From Synergistaceae bacterium UBA6101 (GTDB lineage: Bacteria; Synergistota; Synergistia; Synergistales; Synergistaceae), in NCBI GenBank assembly GCA_002428495.1, contig DIWR01000021.1, positions 1,125 through 24,141 on the forward strand: 23,017 nucleotides of DNA, read 5' to 3'. The notes under the pieces were generated by a model, which searched no databases, was not told the origin of the DNA, and saw nothing but the letters and a program-made list of their open reading frames with translations. Below, piece after piece: positions 1 to 6,888 of the stretch (its first letter is position 1; the number at the start of each line of letters is the position of its first letter). The translations under genes were made by a program, and so were the position numbers.

Positions 1-115
1 TTCGAATGCGCTTTGAGATCGGGAACCCAGCGTCTTTTGTTTAGGACCTAAAAAGCTTGTAGTAGCCAGAATCTAGAGTCACTGGATCCCCGATTTAGGC
101 ACTCGGGGACGACGG
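1..115 (+). repeat. D element, copy 1 (left end cut by window)
   Basis: About 120-bp element, cut at its left end by the window edge. Its left arm holds a degenerate palindrome (positions 1-33) and its right arm contains the palindrome ATCCCCGATT...CTCGGGGACGACGG (86-115). The middle (34-80) matches copies at 4698-4817 and, inverted, 22683-22803. The sequence straight after it, TTCGAAAGACCTTCATTCAC, is also conserved after copies 2 and 4, so the element travels with its right flank. The arms resemble the dRS3 type of palindrome known in Neisseria (ATTCCC-N8-GGGAAT), but that is only a likeness. Confidence 0.8.
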
Positions 116-164
116 TTCGAAAGACCTTCATTCACCAACGGATGAACCGCCCGCCAATTTCTCC

Positions 165-366
165 GCAGCGTTTCTCAGCTGCAAATTCCCAGCGAGTGGT
201 TTCCTCGCAAAATTTCCAGGCGTAGTCATATTCTTAGCGAAGCCGTGGTCTTAGCCTTACTTAACCGCCTGATGGAATCAGGCAAATTCTCCAGCGAACA
301 TGGTTCTCAGGTCGCGAATTCTCCGCAGCATGGTCTTTGCTGCAAATTCACCGCAGCGTAGACGCC
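165..366 (-). repeat. H array: tandem variable-stem mini-hairpins
   Basis: Series of short hairpins separated by a conserved linker close to CAAATTCTCCGC. Stems: GCAGC/GCTGC (165-169/178-182), GCGAG/CTCGC (192-196/204-208), GCCTGAT/ATCAGGC with a 3-nt loop (267-273/277-283), GCAGCA/TGCTGC (325-330/338-343) and a short GCGT/ACGC near 355-365. Loops are often TGGTYTTT-like. The array lies just beyond the 3' end of the minus-strand methylase gene, and a further 8-bp stem AATCAGCC/GGCTGATT (378-385/404-411) overlaps that gene's stop codon. The remaining bases between 116 and 386 hold no gene that I can support. Confidence 0.8.
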
Positions 367-386
367 GCAAATTCTCCAATCAGCCC

Positions 387-2573
387 TCAGTAATTCTCCA
401 CCAGGCTGATTTCAGAGGGTGTCAGCCTGTACAGCCTTGCCACCGATTTATTTACTGCCCTTTCGGCTTCGCGGATCTCCTCGTTGACTTTATCGGACCT
501 CTCCTTTTCAGACATCGAACAAAGTTTCGACAGCGCCATTGCACCATTTTCGATATCAGTCTTGCGGTTGACGTGGAAGCTGTTGGTCGGGCTGATCTTC
601 TTTATCGGGAGGACAGCGAGATTCGCGGGCTTGACTTCGTAGTGTTCGTTGAGCAGCTCTGTGCAGATCCTCCTCATATAGAAGTCCATAAGATTTGAGT
701 TCAGGAGGCCGAGGAGATAGAAATCTCCTGAGGCTATTATGCTGGTCTTGTCGTTTGAGAACAGGCCGTTGGTGTCCATAGTCGCCGATATGTGTTTAAC
801 GATCGTCGGGCAGATGATCTTTGTCTTTTCAAATTCTTCGTAGTACCTGCACGAGCGGAGTTCCCACCAGTAGTCGCCCTTGTCCCTGCGCTTTGATGCC
901 TTTTCCTCGTATTGCGCCAGGTGTTCCGCTATGGCCGGGTATTGTGTGCAGAGCCATTCTTCCGGATAAAGGTCGCCTCTCGTCCTGTCCGTGATGCCTT
1001 TGGGAAGGAAGACCAGGTATTTTTTGACTGTCGGGATGGCATATCTTTTGACATTTCGCCCGGAGAGGAAGGGCCTGAGTATCTTTGAACTGTTTGGATC
1101 TTTTGCGATAAGCTTTTCGGCAGTCGCCCTGTCGGGGGCGAATGCCTCGTTGAGGCCCGTGAGTATCCCGCGGCAGATATGGCCTTCAACGTATTCCTCA
1201 AGGGGCACTCCTATATCGGTTATCTTGTTCATTAGTGCCGTTGTATCCTCCGGGTCGAAGACCCATCCCTCATCGCTCAGCGCTGAAAGGGTCTGGATTG
1301 CAGACTGTTCTTCGACATAGAGGGATATGTTTTCGTGGTCTGCGTCCTCAACAACGGTCACATTGATGTCTTCAGAAGGAGCGTCGTTTGAACCGATAAC
1401 AATCGACAGCGGGGTGGAGATGCCCTTAACAGGAGGTATGTTTGCATAGTCGACTATCTCGGTTATATTTTTCTGTGAGAGAAAGTGACGGAGACCAATT
1501 CCGTATCCGGAACGCATCCACCTGTTTGACATAAGTACACCGACCCCTCCGTTCTCAGTGACGAGTCCGAAAGCTTTTTCTGCGTAGTAGCAGTAGAGGT
1601 CTGTGTTGTGTGAGAAAGATGCGTATGACTCCAGCTTATCTCTAATAAAGGAGAATTCATCCTGTTTCATGTGAGGCGGGTTTGTTGCGATGACGTCAAA
1701 AAGCATGCCTTCAAAGAGGTCTTCGGTCAGAATGTTGCCCCAGACGAACCTTCTGTCGTCTATTTTTTTGTCTGTTTCGATCCTGAGCATGGTCTTGAGT
1801 ATCTCAAGGGATCCTGCATCGTAATCAGAGGCGTAGAGGGAGCCCGTAAGGAACTGCTCCGTGAAGTTTTTTTCTGTCCTGTCCGCGTGGCTGCCAAGGT
1901 ATTTGTTGAGTCCCGAGCGCAGGCTCGCGACGAGCCCTGCCATTGCATGCAGCATCTGTCCCGACCCCGAGGCAATGTCGCAGAATTTAAGATAACGAAG
2001 TGATTTATCTATCTCTTTCGCCTTTGCTCTAATTACAGTATCGTCGAAAAGGGCGTATCCGAATGAGAAGTATCCGTCAACAGCTGCGTCGCTGAGCCCG
2101 CATGACTTCCTGATGTGTATTTTAAGGGCTCCGGAACAGGTGTGGGTCAGAATGTCTTCAGGGATGTCAACAGTATCGTGAAGAGGTGATTTTACAAAAA
2201 AGGTACGCCATCCCTCTCCCGTGGAGGGAATAAGAGCGACGAAAGCGGCATCCGTGCCGGTCCGTGTGAGATGGTCCCTGATGAAGTCGGCACAGTGAGG
2301 CGCGGCGTCAGAAATAGATACTCCTATCTGTGTCTTGACCAGAAGGACTTCGATCCGGGCCCGTCCGATCTCCGGAGTCTGGCTTCCAAAGAGGCGGTAG
2401 GATGATATGTGTTTTTTATATTTGTCCCCGATATGGATGCCTGAGCGGATCCACGCATCGTCCTCATTCAAAGAGGGCAGGTAGGTCCTGATTTCCGAAA
2501 GGTATTCATCGAAGTCGATCAGCGCGTCTGAAGCCTTGAGGTCGATAATATGCGACTTGCCGGTACTGTGCAT
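387..2573 (-). CDS. Eco57I-like N6-adenine DNA methyltransferase (type IIG/orphan RM-like)
   Basis: Protein of 728 aa. The SAM-binding motif I is CDIASGSGQML (residues 198-208, a variant of the usual D-x-A-C-G-S-G), and the catalytic motif IV is NPPH (298-301) where adenine methylases usually have NPPY or NPPF. The C-terminal third (about 480-700) has the look of a TaqI-type specificity domain: FLSGRNVKRY, then WWELRSCRYYEEF and a final LLNSNLMDFYMRR segment. This is the layout of type IIG enzymes, where modification, target recognition and sometimes cleavage sit in one chain. The first 190 residues could be a decayed nuclease or a helical domain; I see no convincing PD-(D/E)xK site. The ATG has AGGCGGTG upstream with a good spacing. 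No separate endonuclease gene is adjacent. It transfers a methyl group from SAM to adenine in DNA; the target site cannot be read from sequence. Confidence 0.82.
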   Translation of the reverse strand: MHSTGKSHIIDLKASDALIDFDEYLSEIRTYLPSLNEDDAWIRSGIHIGDKYKKHISSYRLFGSQTPEIGRARIEVLLVKTQIGVSISDAAPHCADFIRDHLTRTGTDAAFVALIPSTGEGWRTFFVKSPLHDTVDIPEDILTHTCSGALKIHIRKSCGLSDAAVDGYFSFGYALFDDTVIRAKAKEIDKSLRYLKFCDIASGSGQMLHAMAGLVASLRSGLNKYLGSHADRTEKNFTEQFLTGSLYASDYDAGSLEILKTMLRIETDKKIDDRRFVWGNILTEDLFEGMLFDVIATNPPHMKQDEFSFIRDKLESYASFSHNTDLYCYYAEKAFGLVTENGGVGVLMSNRWMRSGYGIGLRHFLSQKNITEIVDYANIPPVKGISTPLSIVIGSNDAPSEDINVTVVEDADHENISLYVEEQSAIQTLSALSDEGWVFDPEDTTALMNKITDIGVPLEEYVEGHICRGILTGLNEAFAPDRATAEKLIAKDPNSSKILRPFLSGRNVKRYAIPTVKKYLVFLPKGITDRTRGDLYPEEWLCTQYPAIAEHLAQYEEKASKRRDKGDYWWELRSCRYYEEFEKTKIICPTIVKHISATMDTNGLFSNDKTSIIASGDFYLLGLLNSNLMDFYMRRICTELLNEHYEVKPANLAVLPIKKISPTNSFHVNRKTDIENGAMALSKLCSMSEKERSDKVNEEIREAERAVNKSVARLYRLTPSEISLVENY

Positions 2574-2619
2574 GCTGTCACCGCCTGACGTGTGTTTTTG
2601 ATGTTATTTCTATGATGAT

Positions 2620-2648
2620 AGTATAGAGCATTTTGGGCAGTATTGAAA
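2620..2648 (-). promoter_or_regulatory. Likely promoter of the methylase gene
   Basis: On the minus strand a -10 TATACT (2620-2625) follows a weak -35 TTTCAA (2643-2648) with exactly 17 bp between them. It sits about 47 bp before the ATG at 2573. Confidence 0.5.
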
Positions 2649-2717
2649 CTTTGCATGTTTAAGTGTCATTGGCATGCGATAGGCAAGCAATGGTTTTAAA
2701 ATCCATAGTGCTCGAAC

Positions 2718-2744
2718 CATTTCGAATGCGCTTTGAGATCGGGA
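2718..2744 (+). repeat. Isolated D left-arm fragment, duplicate of window positions 1-24
   Basis: The 24 bp at 2721-2744 are identical to positions 1-24, including changes from the family consensus, so the two copies share a recent common origin. The match stops after GATCGGGA. Together the two copies bracket the methylase gene as direct repeats. Confidence 0.8.
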
Positions 2745-2771
2745 CCATTAGACTTGGCAACTACCGACTAT

Positions 2772-2803
2772 TTGACCTAATAGGATAAATTTGTTATTAT
2801 AAT
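2772..2803 (+). promoter_or_regulatory. Promoter of the abiE-like pair
   Basis: -35 TTGACC (2772-2777), 17 bp, then TATTAT (2795-2800); an overlapping TATAAT (2798-2803) is an alternative -10 at a 20-bp spacing. It lies in a very AT-rich stretch about 55-85 bp before the first gene. Confidence 0.65.
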
Positions 2804-2826
2804 ATTACTTAAAACTAAAATATTAT
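2799..2826 (+). promoter_or_regulatory. Candidate AbiEi operator (inverted repeat)
   Basis: Perfect 8-bp inverted repeat ATAATATT (2799-2806) / AATATTAT (2819-2826), overlapping the -10 and the start region. AbiEi antitoxins are known to repress their own promoter by binding inverted repeats. The assignment here is inferred from position, and AT-richness makes chance palindromes likelier. Confidence 0.4.
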
Positions 2827-2856
2827 TACAAGATAATTACAAAATGGGGCGGTAAG

Positions 2857-3519
2857 ATGGAATATCGGGGATATGGAAAATTTTTAACTGAGAGAATTCG
2901 CCGGGAGCGGTATGGAACGGCTATATATGCGGATGATGTTGCAGTTGTTCTGGCTTTGAAGTTTGCAATACCCATGGAGCATGCGAAAAAAGTAGTCAAT
3001 GTAAATCTCAAAAGGTTAGCGGACAGGGGGGTCATTGAGAGACTCAAGGCTGGAATATACTACAAGGCAAAAGAGACGGCATTTGGGAAAACCAAGCCAA
3101 ATATCGATGCTGTGATGACTCGGTTTTTGACATTAAATGGCGAAGAGATAATAGGGTATGAAACAGGCGTATCTTTTCAAAACAGCATCGGACTCATTAC
3201 TCTGATGCCGAAGATAAAAGAGATCGCAACAAACCGACATCGTATTAAATTAGACCCAAAGTGCCATATTGCTGTACGCAAGCCCAGAAGGAAGATCAGC
3301 AAAGATAATTATAAATATCTGCAATTTATCGATCTTATAGATGAATTCCCGACCGCTTACATTGATGCTGCGGATCCCTGTATGCTGCTTAACAATCATA
3401 TTAACAAACAGGACCTTGATAAATTAAAACTTATCAGTATGGCTAAAAAATATTACGCAAACAAGACATTGCTAAGGTTGCTGGATTTGCTATTCGAGGC
3501 CGAAGATGAGACTGCATAA
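2857..3519 (+). CDS. AbiEi-type antitoxin / transcriptional repressor (DUF6088-like)
   Basis: Protein of 220 aa. An N-terminal winged-helix-like region spans about residues 20-70 (hydrophobic helix, then LKRLADRGVIERLKAG and a YYKAK wing), followed by the C-terminal region typical of this family (YETGVSFQNSIGL, then IAVRKPRRKI at about 140-150). In known AbiE systems this protein counters the nucleotidyltransferase toxin and represses the operon. The start follows GGGGCGG at good spacing. The next gene begins inside its last 14 bases, which is the usual antitoxin-toxin coupling. The pair is clearly AT-richer than the housekeeping genes, which suggests acquisition. Naming as DUF6088/AbiEi is from overall pattern and neighbour; the family fit is good but not certain. 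Confidence 0.8.
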   Translation: MEYRGYGKFLTERIRRERYGTAIYADDVAVVLALKFAIPMEHAKKVVNVNLKRLADRGVIERLKAGIYYKAKETAFGKTKPNIDAVMTRFLTLNGEEIIGYETGVSFQNSIGLITLMPKIKEIATNRHRIKLDPKCHIAVRKPRRKISKDNYKYLQFIDLIDEFPTAYIDAADPCMLLNNHINKQDLDKLKLISMAKKYYANKTLLRLLDLLFEAEDETA

Positions 3520-4471
3520 GGACAGGGATGCTTTTGGAGTATTGTTGGATTCCGTAAGTGAGCGGACAGGGATCAGGATGGATATTCTGGAGAAGGATTA
3601 TTATGTTACCCTCCTGCTTAATGAACTGGCAGAAAAGCAAGCAAAACTGCCTGCCTATTTTAAAGGAGGAACTGCTTTATACAAGGCTATTGGCAGAATG
3701 AAAAGATTTTCTGAAGATATTGATCTAACAGTAGAAATCAAAGACTGCACGAAAAGTCAGGGCAAAAAACGTCTTGAAAATGCAGCAAACTCATACTCAT
3801 GCATGGGTAGAACCCGTGATAAAGAAAAAGAAAGCAACACAAAAGGAAGTATAACCGGTGTCTATAAATATTTGCCGGTAACTGCAATAGACGAAGCAGA
3901 TGCGTTGCAAAGGTTCGGATATGTAAAGGTGGAAGCGACCTCATTTACGATCAGCGAACCAACGGAGCCGCTGAAAATAGAGCCATTGATATATTCACTT
4001 TCAGGAGAAGATCACAAAAATTCGTTGAAAAAATTGTATAAAGTGGAACCGTTTGATTTAAAGACGATAAAGATAGAAAGAATATTTGCAGATAAAATTT
4101 TGGCTGCGGAATTTTATTATCAAAGGGGTCTTCTTTTTGATGTATCAAAACATATTTATGACATAGCGATAATGATGGAAGAAGATCGCATAAAAAGGTT
4201 GATGTCTGAAGAGGAGGATCTGATCAAGATGCTCTCGTATAAGAGAATGGAAGAAAGGGAGAGGATAGGCAGTGATTTAGCAAATAAACCCTTTGGCGAT
4301 TTTTCGTTATTTAATAAGTTAAGTAATGACAAACAATTAAAGACGGCCTTCGTGAAGATGCAGGACGTTTACGTCTTCGATGATAAGGATGAAGCGGAAT
4401 ACGAAAGACTGGTTGAAAAATTAGGAAGTTTGTATGAAGTTCTATTAAATTTAGATGAGGGTTTGCGGTAA
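3506..4471 (+). CDS. AbiEii-type nucleotidyltransferase toxin
   Basis: Protein of 321 aa. The family signature is plain: FKGGTALYKAIG (52-63) followed by RFSEDIDL (67-74), where Asp71 and Asp73 are the expected metal-binding pair of the polymerase-beta fold. A second conserved patch lies at about 186-225: KIERIFADKILA then KHIYDIAIM. AbiEii toxins transfer nucleotides to RNA (tRNA 3' ends in studied members) and cause growth arrest during phage infection; that activity is family knowledge, not shown here. The ATG overlaps the antitoxin gene by 14 bp, and GAGG lies a few bases upstream. The key residues look intact, so the toxin is probably functional. Hairpin and 11-mer arrays begin about 30 bases after the stop. 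Confidence 0.88.
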   Translation: MRLHKDRDAFGVLLDSVSERTGIRMDILEKDYYVTLLLNELAEKQAKLPAYFKGGTALYKAIGRMKRFSEDIDLTVEIKDCTKSQGKKRLENAANSYSCMGRTRDKEKESNTKGSITGVYKYLPVTAIDEADALQRFGYVKVEATSFTISEPTEPLKIEPLIYSLSGEDHKNSLKKLYKVEPFDLKTIKIERIFADKILAAEFYYQRGLLFDVSKHIYDIAIMMEEDRIKRLMSEEEDLIKMLSYKRMEERERIGSDLANKPFGDFSLFNKLSNDKQLKTAFVKMQDVYVFDDKDEAEYERLVEKLGSLYEVLLNLDEGLR

Positions 4472-4504
4472 TAGTTTGCGGCGAGGGGCGGGTTCGGGGA
4501 ATTT

Positions 4505-4569
4505 GCAGCCTTTGGCTGCGGTGAATTCGCGACATTCGTCGCTGGAGAATTTGCATCGCTTCGCATCGC
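4505..4569 (+). repeat. H array downstream of the abiE-like pair
   Basis: Three hairpin units in the orientation GGAGAATTTGC-stem: GCAGCC/GGCTGC (4505-4510/4514-4519), GCGAC/GTCGC (4529-4533/4538-4542), and a unit whose two arms are direct, not inverted, copies of GCATCGC (4553-4559 and 4563-4569). The last looks like a unit with one arm flipped. Confidence 0.75.
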
Positions 4570-4580
4570 GGTGAAGGGGC

Positions 4581-4668
4581 GGCTGAGGGATGGCTTAGCA
4601 GTCGCTGAGCGGTTGCTGAGCAGTTGTAGGGGCTGTCAAACGATCGTCAAACGTTGTCAAACGGTTGT
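4581..4668 (+). repeat. T array: 11-bp-period tandem repeats
   Basis: Two sub-arrays. The first has GCTTAGCAGTC (4593-4603) and two GCTGAGC-type 11-mers to 4625. After a 9-bp break the second has GTCAAACGATC (4635-4645), a 10-mer and GTCAAACGGTT (4656-4666). The shared feature with the other T arrays is the period and a C-R-R-T-T-G core. Confidence 0.8.
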
Positions 4669-4697
4669 GAGAACCTGCCCTGAGGATCAACCCCGTT

Positions 4698-4817
4698 CCG
4701 TCGTTCCCGGACGCCACTAAACGGGAATCCAGCGGCTTTTGTTTAGGTCCTAAAAAGCTAGTCATAGTCAGAATCTAGAGCCACTGGATCCCCGATTTAG
4801 GCACTCGGGGACGACGG
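4698..4817 (+). repeat. D element, copy 2 (complete, 120 bp)
   Basis: Ends are CCGTCGTTCCCGG and CTCGGGGACGACGG, which are near-perfect inverted repeats. Each arm is also a palindrome by itself (CCCG...CGGG). The central part includes AGGTCCTAAAAAGC and TCAGAATCTAGAG, shared with copies 1 and 5. MITE-like in form; no target-site duplication is visible. Confidence 0.82.
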
Positions 4818-4838
4818 TTCAAAAGACCTTCATTCACC

Positions 4839-4935
4839 GCTGAATGGTTCTTTCAGCAAATTCTCCGCAGCGCAACGCGTTGCAGATCCCCCGCGAGTGT
4901 TTCCCTCGCAAATTCTCCGTGGCTTGAAAAGCCAC
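4839..4935 (-). repeat. H array to the right of D copy 2
   Basis: Four hairpins with the linker in the CAAATTCTCCG orientation: GCTGAA/TTCAGC (4839-4844/4852-4857), the perfect palindrome GCAACGCGTTGC (4872-4883), GCGAG/CTCGC (4893-4897/4905-4909) and GTGGCTT/AAGCCAC with a 3-nt loop (4919-4925/4929-4935). Stem sequences differ completely yet each pairs with itself. Confidence 0.8.
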
Positions 4936-4959
4936 AGCCCTACGATAGTTACCAATATC

Positions 4960-5087
4960 GCAATTGGGGCAGGTCGGAGATGATAGCGACGCAACATGCA
5001 GCGGTCCTAGCGGAGGCGTATTGGCCATACGTCGATGCGCAGGACCGCAAATGTTGCTAAGCTAGCGCTCCGAGATGCCCCAATTGC
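4960..5087. repeat. L element: 128-bp imperfect palindrome
   Basis: Long inverted repeat, nested from the outside in: GCAATTGGGGCA/TGCCCCAATTGC (4960-4971/5076-5087), TCGGAG/CTCCGA (4974-4979/5068-5073), TAGC/GCTA (4984-4987/5061-5064), GCAACAT/ATGTTGC (4991-4997/5051-5057), GCGGTCCT/AGGACCGC (5001-5008/5041-5048) and CGTAT/ATACG (5017-5021/5027-5031). That is 42 paired bases broken by symmetric internal loops, as in a structured RNA or a MITE. Its right arm is similar to positions 22917-22992. It ends 9 bp before the tRNA-Gly promoter. No coding potential is supported here. Confidence 0.85.
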
Positions 5088-5096
5088 TGCCTCTAC

Positions 5097-5126
5097 TTGA
5101 CAGGAGAAGGACTAGAGTGCTATCAT
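5097..5126 (+). promoter_or_regulatory. Promoter of tRNA-Gly
   Basis: Perfect -35 TTGACA (5097-5102), 18 bp, -10 TATCAT (5121-5126); the tRNA begins 11 bp later. Confidence 0.75.
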
Positions 5127-5137
5127 TCCTCCGTTGC

Positions 5138-5213
5138 GCGGAAATAGCTCAGCTGGTAGAGCGATGGCCTTCCAAGCCGTAGGTCGCGGGTTCGAGTCCC
5201 GTTTTCCGCTCCA
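5138..5213 (+). tRNA. tRNA-Gly (anticodon TCC)
   Basis: 76 nt with encoded CCA (5211-5213). The acceptor stem GCGGAAA (5138-5144) pairs with TTTCCGC (5203-5209), with discriminator T. The D arm has AGCTCAGCTGGTAGAGC, the anticodon loop is CTTCCAA (anticodon TCC, reading GGA/GGG), and the T arm GCGGGTTCGAGTCCCGT is canonical. It is a single transcription unit with its own promoter and terminator. Confidence 0.96.
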
Positions 5214-5221
5214 GAATATTC

Positions 5222-5256
5222 AAAGCCCCTGCCAATGGCCGGGGCTTTTTTCTTTT
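5222..5256 (+). terminator. Rho-independent terminator of tRNA-Gly
   Basis: AAAGCCCC (5222-5229) pairs with GGGGCTTT (5241-5248); an inner GCC/GGC stem closes an AAT loop, and a T-rich run follows to about 5255. Confidence 0.9.
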
Positions 5257-5261
5257 GCCGA

Positions 5262-5415
5262 GGCCCATACGGGAACGACGGAGAGTAAATCCGATGTCAA
5301 CAGTGGTCTTGAACCTCCGCAGCCAGAGGCTGCAAATTCCCCGGCGGATGCTCTCTTCGCCTGCCTTAACGACTGCTTGCCAACCGCTTGCCCACCCCTG
5401 CTTGCCCACTGCTTG
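5262..5415 (-). repeat. Remnants of D arm, H hairpin and T array
   Basis: This stretch holds an inverted single D arm ending GGGAACGACGG (5262-5281), one H hairpin GCAGCC/GGCTGC with loop AGA followed by the linker AAATTCC (5319-5333), and on the minus strand a T array of GGCAAGC-type units of 11-14 bp (5370-5415). No gene is supported between 5257 and 5509. Confidence 0.65.
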
Positions 5416-5437
5416 CTGCATTTCAGATTCTAACCGA

Positions 5438-5480
5438 TTCTGATCACTTACTATTCAAAACTGATCAGAACGGATATAAT
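5438..5480 (+). promoter_or_regulatory. Promoter with 9-bp inverted-repeat operator
   Basis: TTCTGATCA (5438-5446) and TGATCAGAA (5462-5470) form a perfect inverted repeat with a 15-bp spacer, placed across the -35 zone of a strong -10 TATAAT (5475-5480). The -35 itself is weak. The next gene ends in a winged-helix domain, so autoregulation is the simplest reading. Confidence 0.6.
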
Positions 5481-5509
5481 GTACTTACCGGACCGGCGAG
5501 GTGATCGAA

Positions 5510-6814
5510 TTGAAGAGTGAGAGTACAACTGCTGAATTCAAAAGGGAATACACTGCGGATATCAGCAAGACAGTGATCGCATTTGCTAATACCGATGGAG
5601 GAGAGATCTTTATCGGTGTTGCAGATGACGGAAGAGTTGTCGGAGTTGAAGAGGCAGACGAGATAATGCTAAGGACGATGAACAGCATCAGGGATGCGGT
5701 CAGGCCAGATGTTACCATGTTCATCGACTGCGAACAGAAAATTGAAAATGGAAAGAACGTAATTCTCATAACCGTTCAAAGGGGCACGGCTCCACCGTAT
5801 TATCTGGCCCGTCAAGGTATAAGACCTGAGGGGGTCTATGTCAGGCAGGGACCTTCAACAGTTCCGGCCACAGAGAGCATGATCCTTAAAATGATCAGGG
5901 AAACCGGAGGGGAGAGTTACGAGAGGACTCGCTCTCTTGAACAGGTGCTGACTTTTGGTTTTGCTTCAAAAGTTTTTAAGGATGAAAACATTAAATTCGG
6001 AACAGAACAAAAGAGATCCCTGGGCATCATTGGTGATGACGGGGCATTCTCGAACCTCGGCCTGCTCATTTCCGACCAGTGCAGGCATACTGTAAAGGCT
6101 GCTCTTTTTGAGGGAACGGGAAAGACACTTTTGAAGGACCGGATAGAATTTTCGGGTTCGCTTTTGAAGCAGGCAGATGAAATATTTGCATATATTGACC
6201 GTTCAAACCGTACAAGTTCTGAATTTTCGGGACTCAGACGGATCGATAGACGCGATTTCCCCAGGGAAGCTGTAAGGGAGGCCTTGTTGAACGCGATCGT
6301 TCACAGGGACTATTCTTACAGCGGGAGCACCTTGATAAGCATCTTTGAAGACAGGATCGAGTTCGTCTCTTTGGGAGGACTTCCGAAAGGAATAGCATAC
6401 AGCGACCTGATGCTCGGCGTTTCTGTTCTTCGGAATGAACGGCTTGCGGATATTTTTTACAGACTGCACCTGATCGAGGCTTACGGAATTGGAATGCCGA
6501 AGATAATGGATTCTTACCGCCATTTCAGAGTAAAGCCGTCAATAGATGTCTCTGAAAATGCATTCAGGATAACATTGCCGAATACCAACTTTACAAGCAG
6601 GGTCGGAGTGGACCGGGATAGGTTGGCTCATGACGAAAGAAAGGTAATGGACTATATTACATTGAATGATAATGCAGGAAGAAAAGACATTCAGGCTGAA
6701 CTTGAGCTTTCTCAGAGCAAAGCGATCCGCTTACTCAGAACATTGATCGAAAAAGAAATGATAGCTGCAAACGGCAGGGGAAAGAACACCAGATACACGA
6801 CAAGGAACGAATAG
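5510..6814 (+). CDS. AlbA_2/Schlafen-like and ATPase-like putative transcriptional regulator
   Basis: Three parts are visible. Residues about 4-115 are an AlbA_2 (Schlafen-type) domain: EFKREY (9-14), FANTDGGEIFIGV (25-37) and later VRQGPSTVPAT. Residues about 240-360 match the GHKL ATPase-like C-terminal domain of this family, EAVREALLNAIVHRDYS (253-269) with Asn261, His265 and Asp267. The last 60 residues form a winged helix (ERKVMDYI...SKAIRLLRTLIEKEMI). Such proteins are often mislabelled as RecG-related and are thought to be regulators; some neighbour defence genes. I prefer the TTG at 5510, because the near-perfect ribosome-binding sequence GAGGTGATC (5498-5506) covers the upstream in-frame GTG at 5501 and fits only the TTG. 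The product is then 434 aa. It stands alone, with an inverted-repeat operator in its promoter. Confidence 0.82.
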   Translation: MKSESTTAEFKREYTADISKTVIAFANTDGGEIFIGVADDGRVVGVEEADEIMLRTMNSIRDAVRPDVTMFIDCEQKIENGKNVILITVQRGTAPPYYLARQGIRPEGVYVRQGPSTVPATESMILKMIRETGGESYERTRSLEQVLTFGFASKVFKDENIKFGTEQKRSLGIIGDDGAFSNLGLLISDQCRHTVKAALFEGTGKTLLKDRIEFSGSLLKQADEIFAYIDRSNRTSSEFSGLRRIDRRDFPREAVREALLNAIVHRDYSYSGSTLISIFEDRIEFVSLGGLPKGIAYSDLMLGVSVLRNERLADIFYRLHLIEAYGIGMPKIMDSYRHFRVKPSIDVSENAFRITLPNTNFTSRVGVDRDRLAHDERKVMDYITLNDNAGRKDIQAELELSQSKAIRLLRTLIEKEMIAANGRGKNTRYTTRNE

Positions 6815-6888
6815 GAAATATTAAGGTCCATAATAATATCTATTTGTGCTATTCTCAGACGAGACTGTTTACATCAGGGGAAATGAAT

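Noticed and set aside
165..366. CRISPR-like array
   Set aside because: Spacing is short and irregular, the conserved part is only about 12 bp, each variable part is a self-complementary stem, and no cas genes are present.
300..698. Open frame of 132 codons on the plus strand
   Set aside because: Its first part is the hairpin array and the rest lies antisense inside the methylase gene; no ribosome-binding site and no recognisable domain.
4834..5028. Minus-strand open frame over the long palindrome
   Set aside because: It consists of H hairpins and half of the L element; composition and structure explain it without a protein.
4960..5087. Retron msr-msd region
   Set aside because: The palindrome is long and structured, but no reverse transcriptase gene lies nearby.
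5138..5213. Integrative element inserted at tRNA-Gly
   Set aside because: No integrase gene and no partial duplicate of the tRNA 3' end were found on either side.
5134..5433. Open frames on both strands across the tRNA-Gly region
   Set aside because: They run through the tRNA, its terminator and repeat remnants, so they are chance frames.
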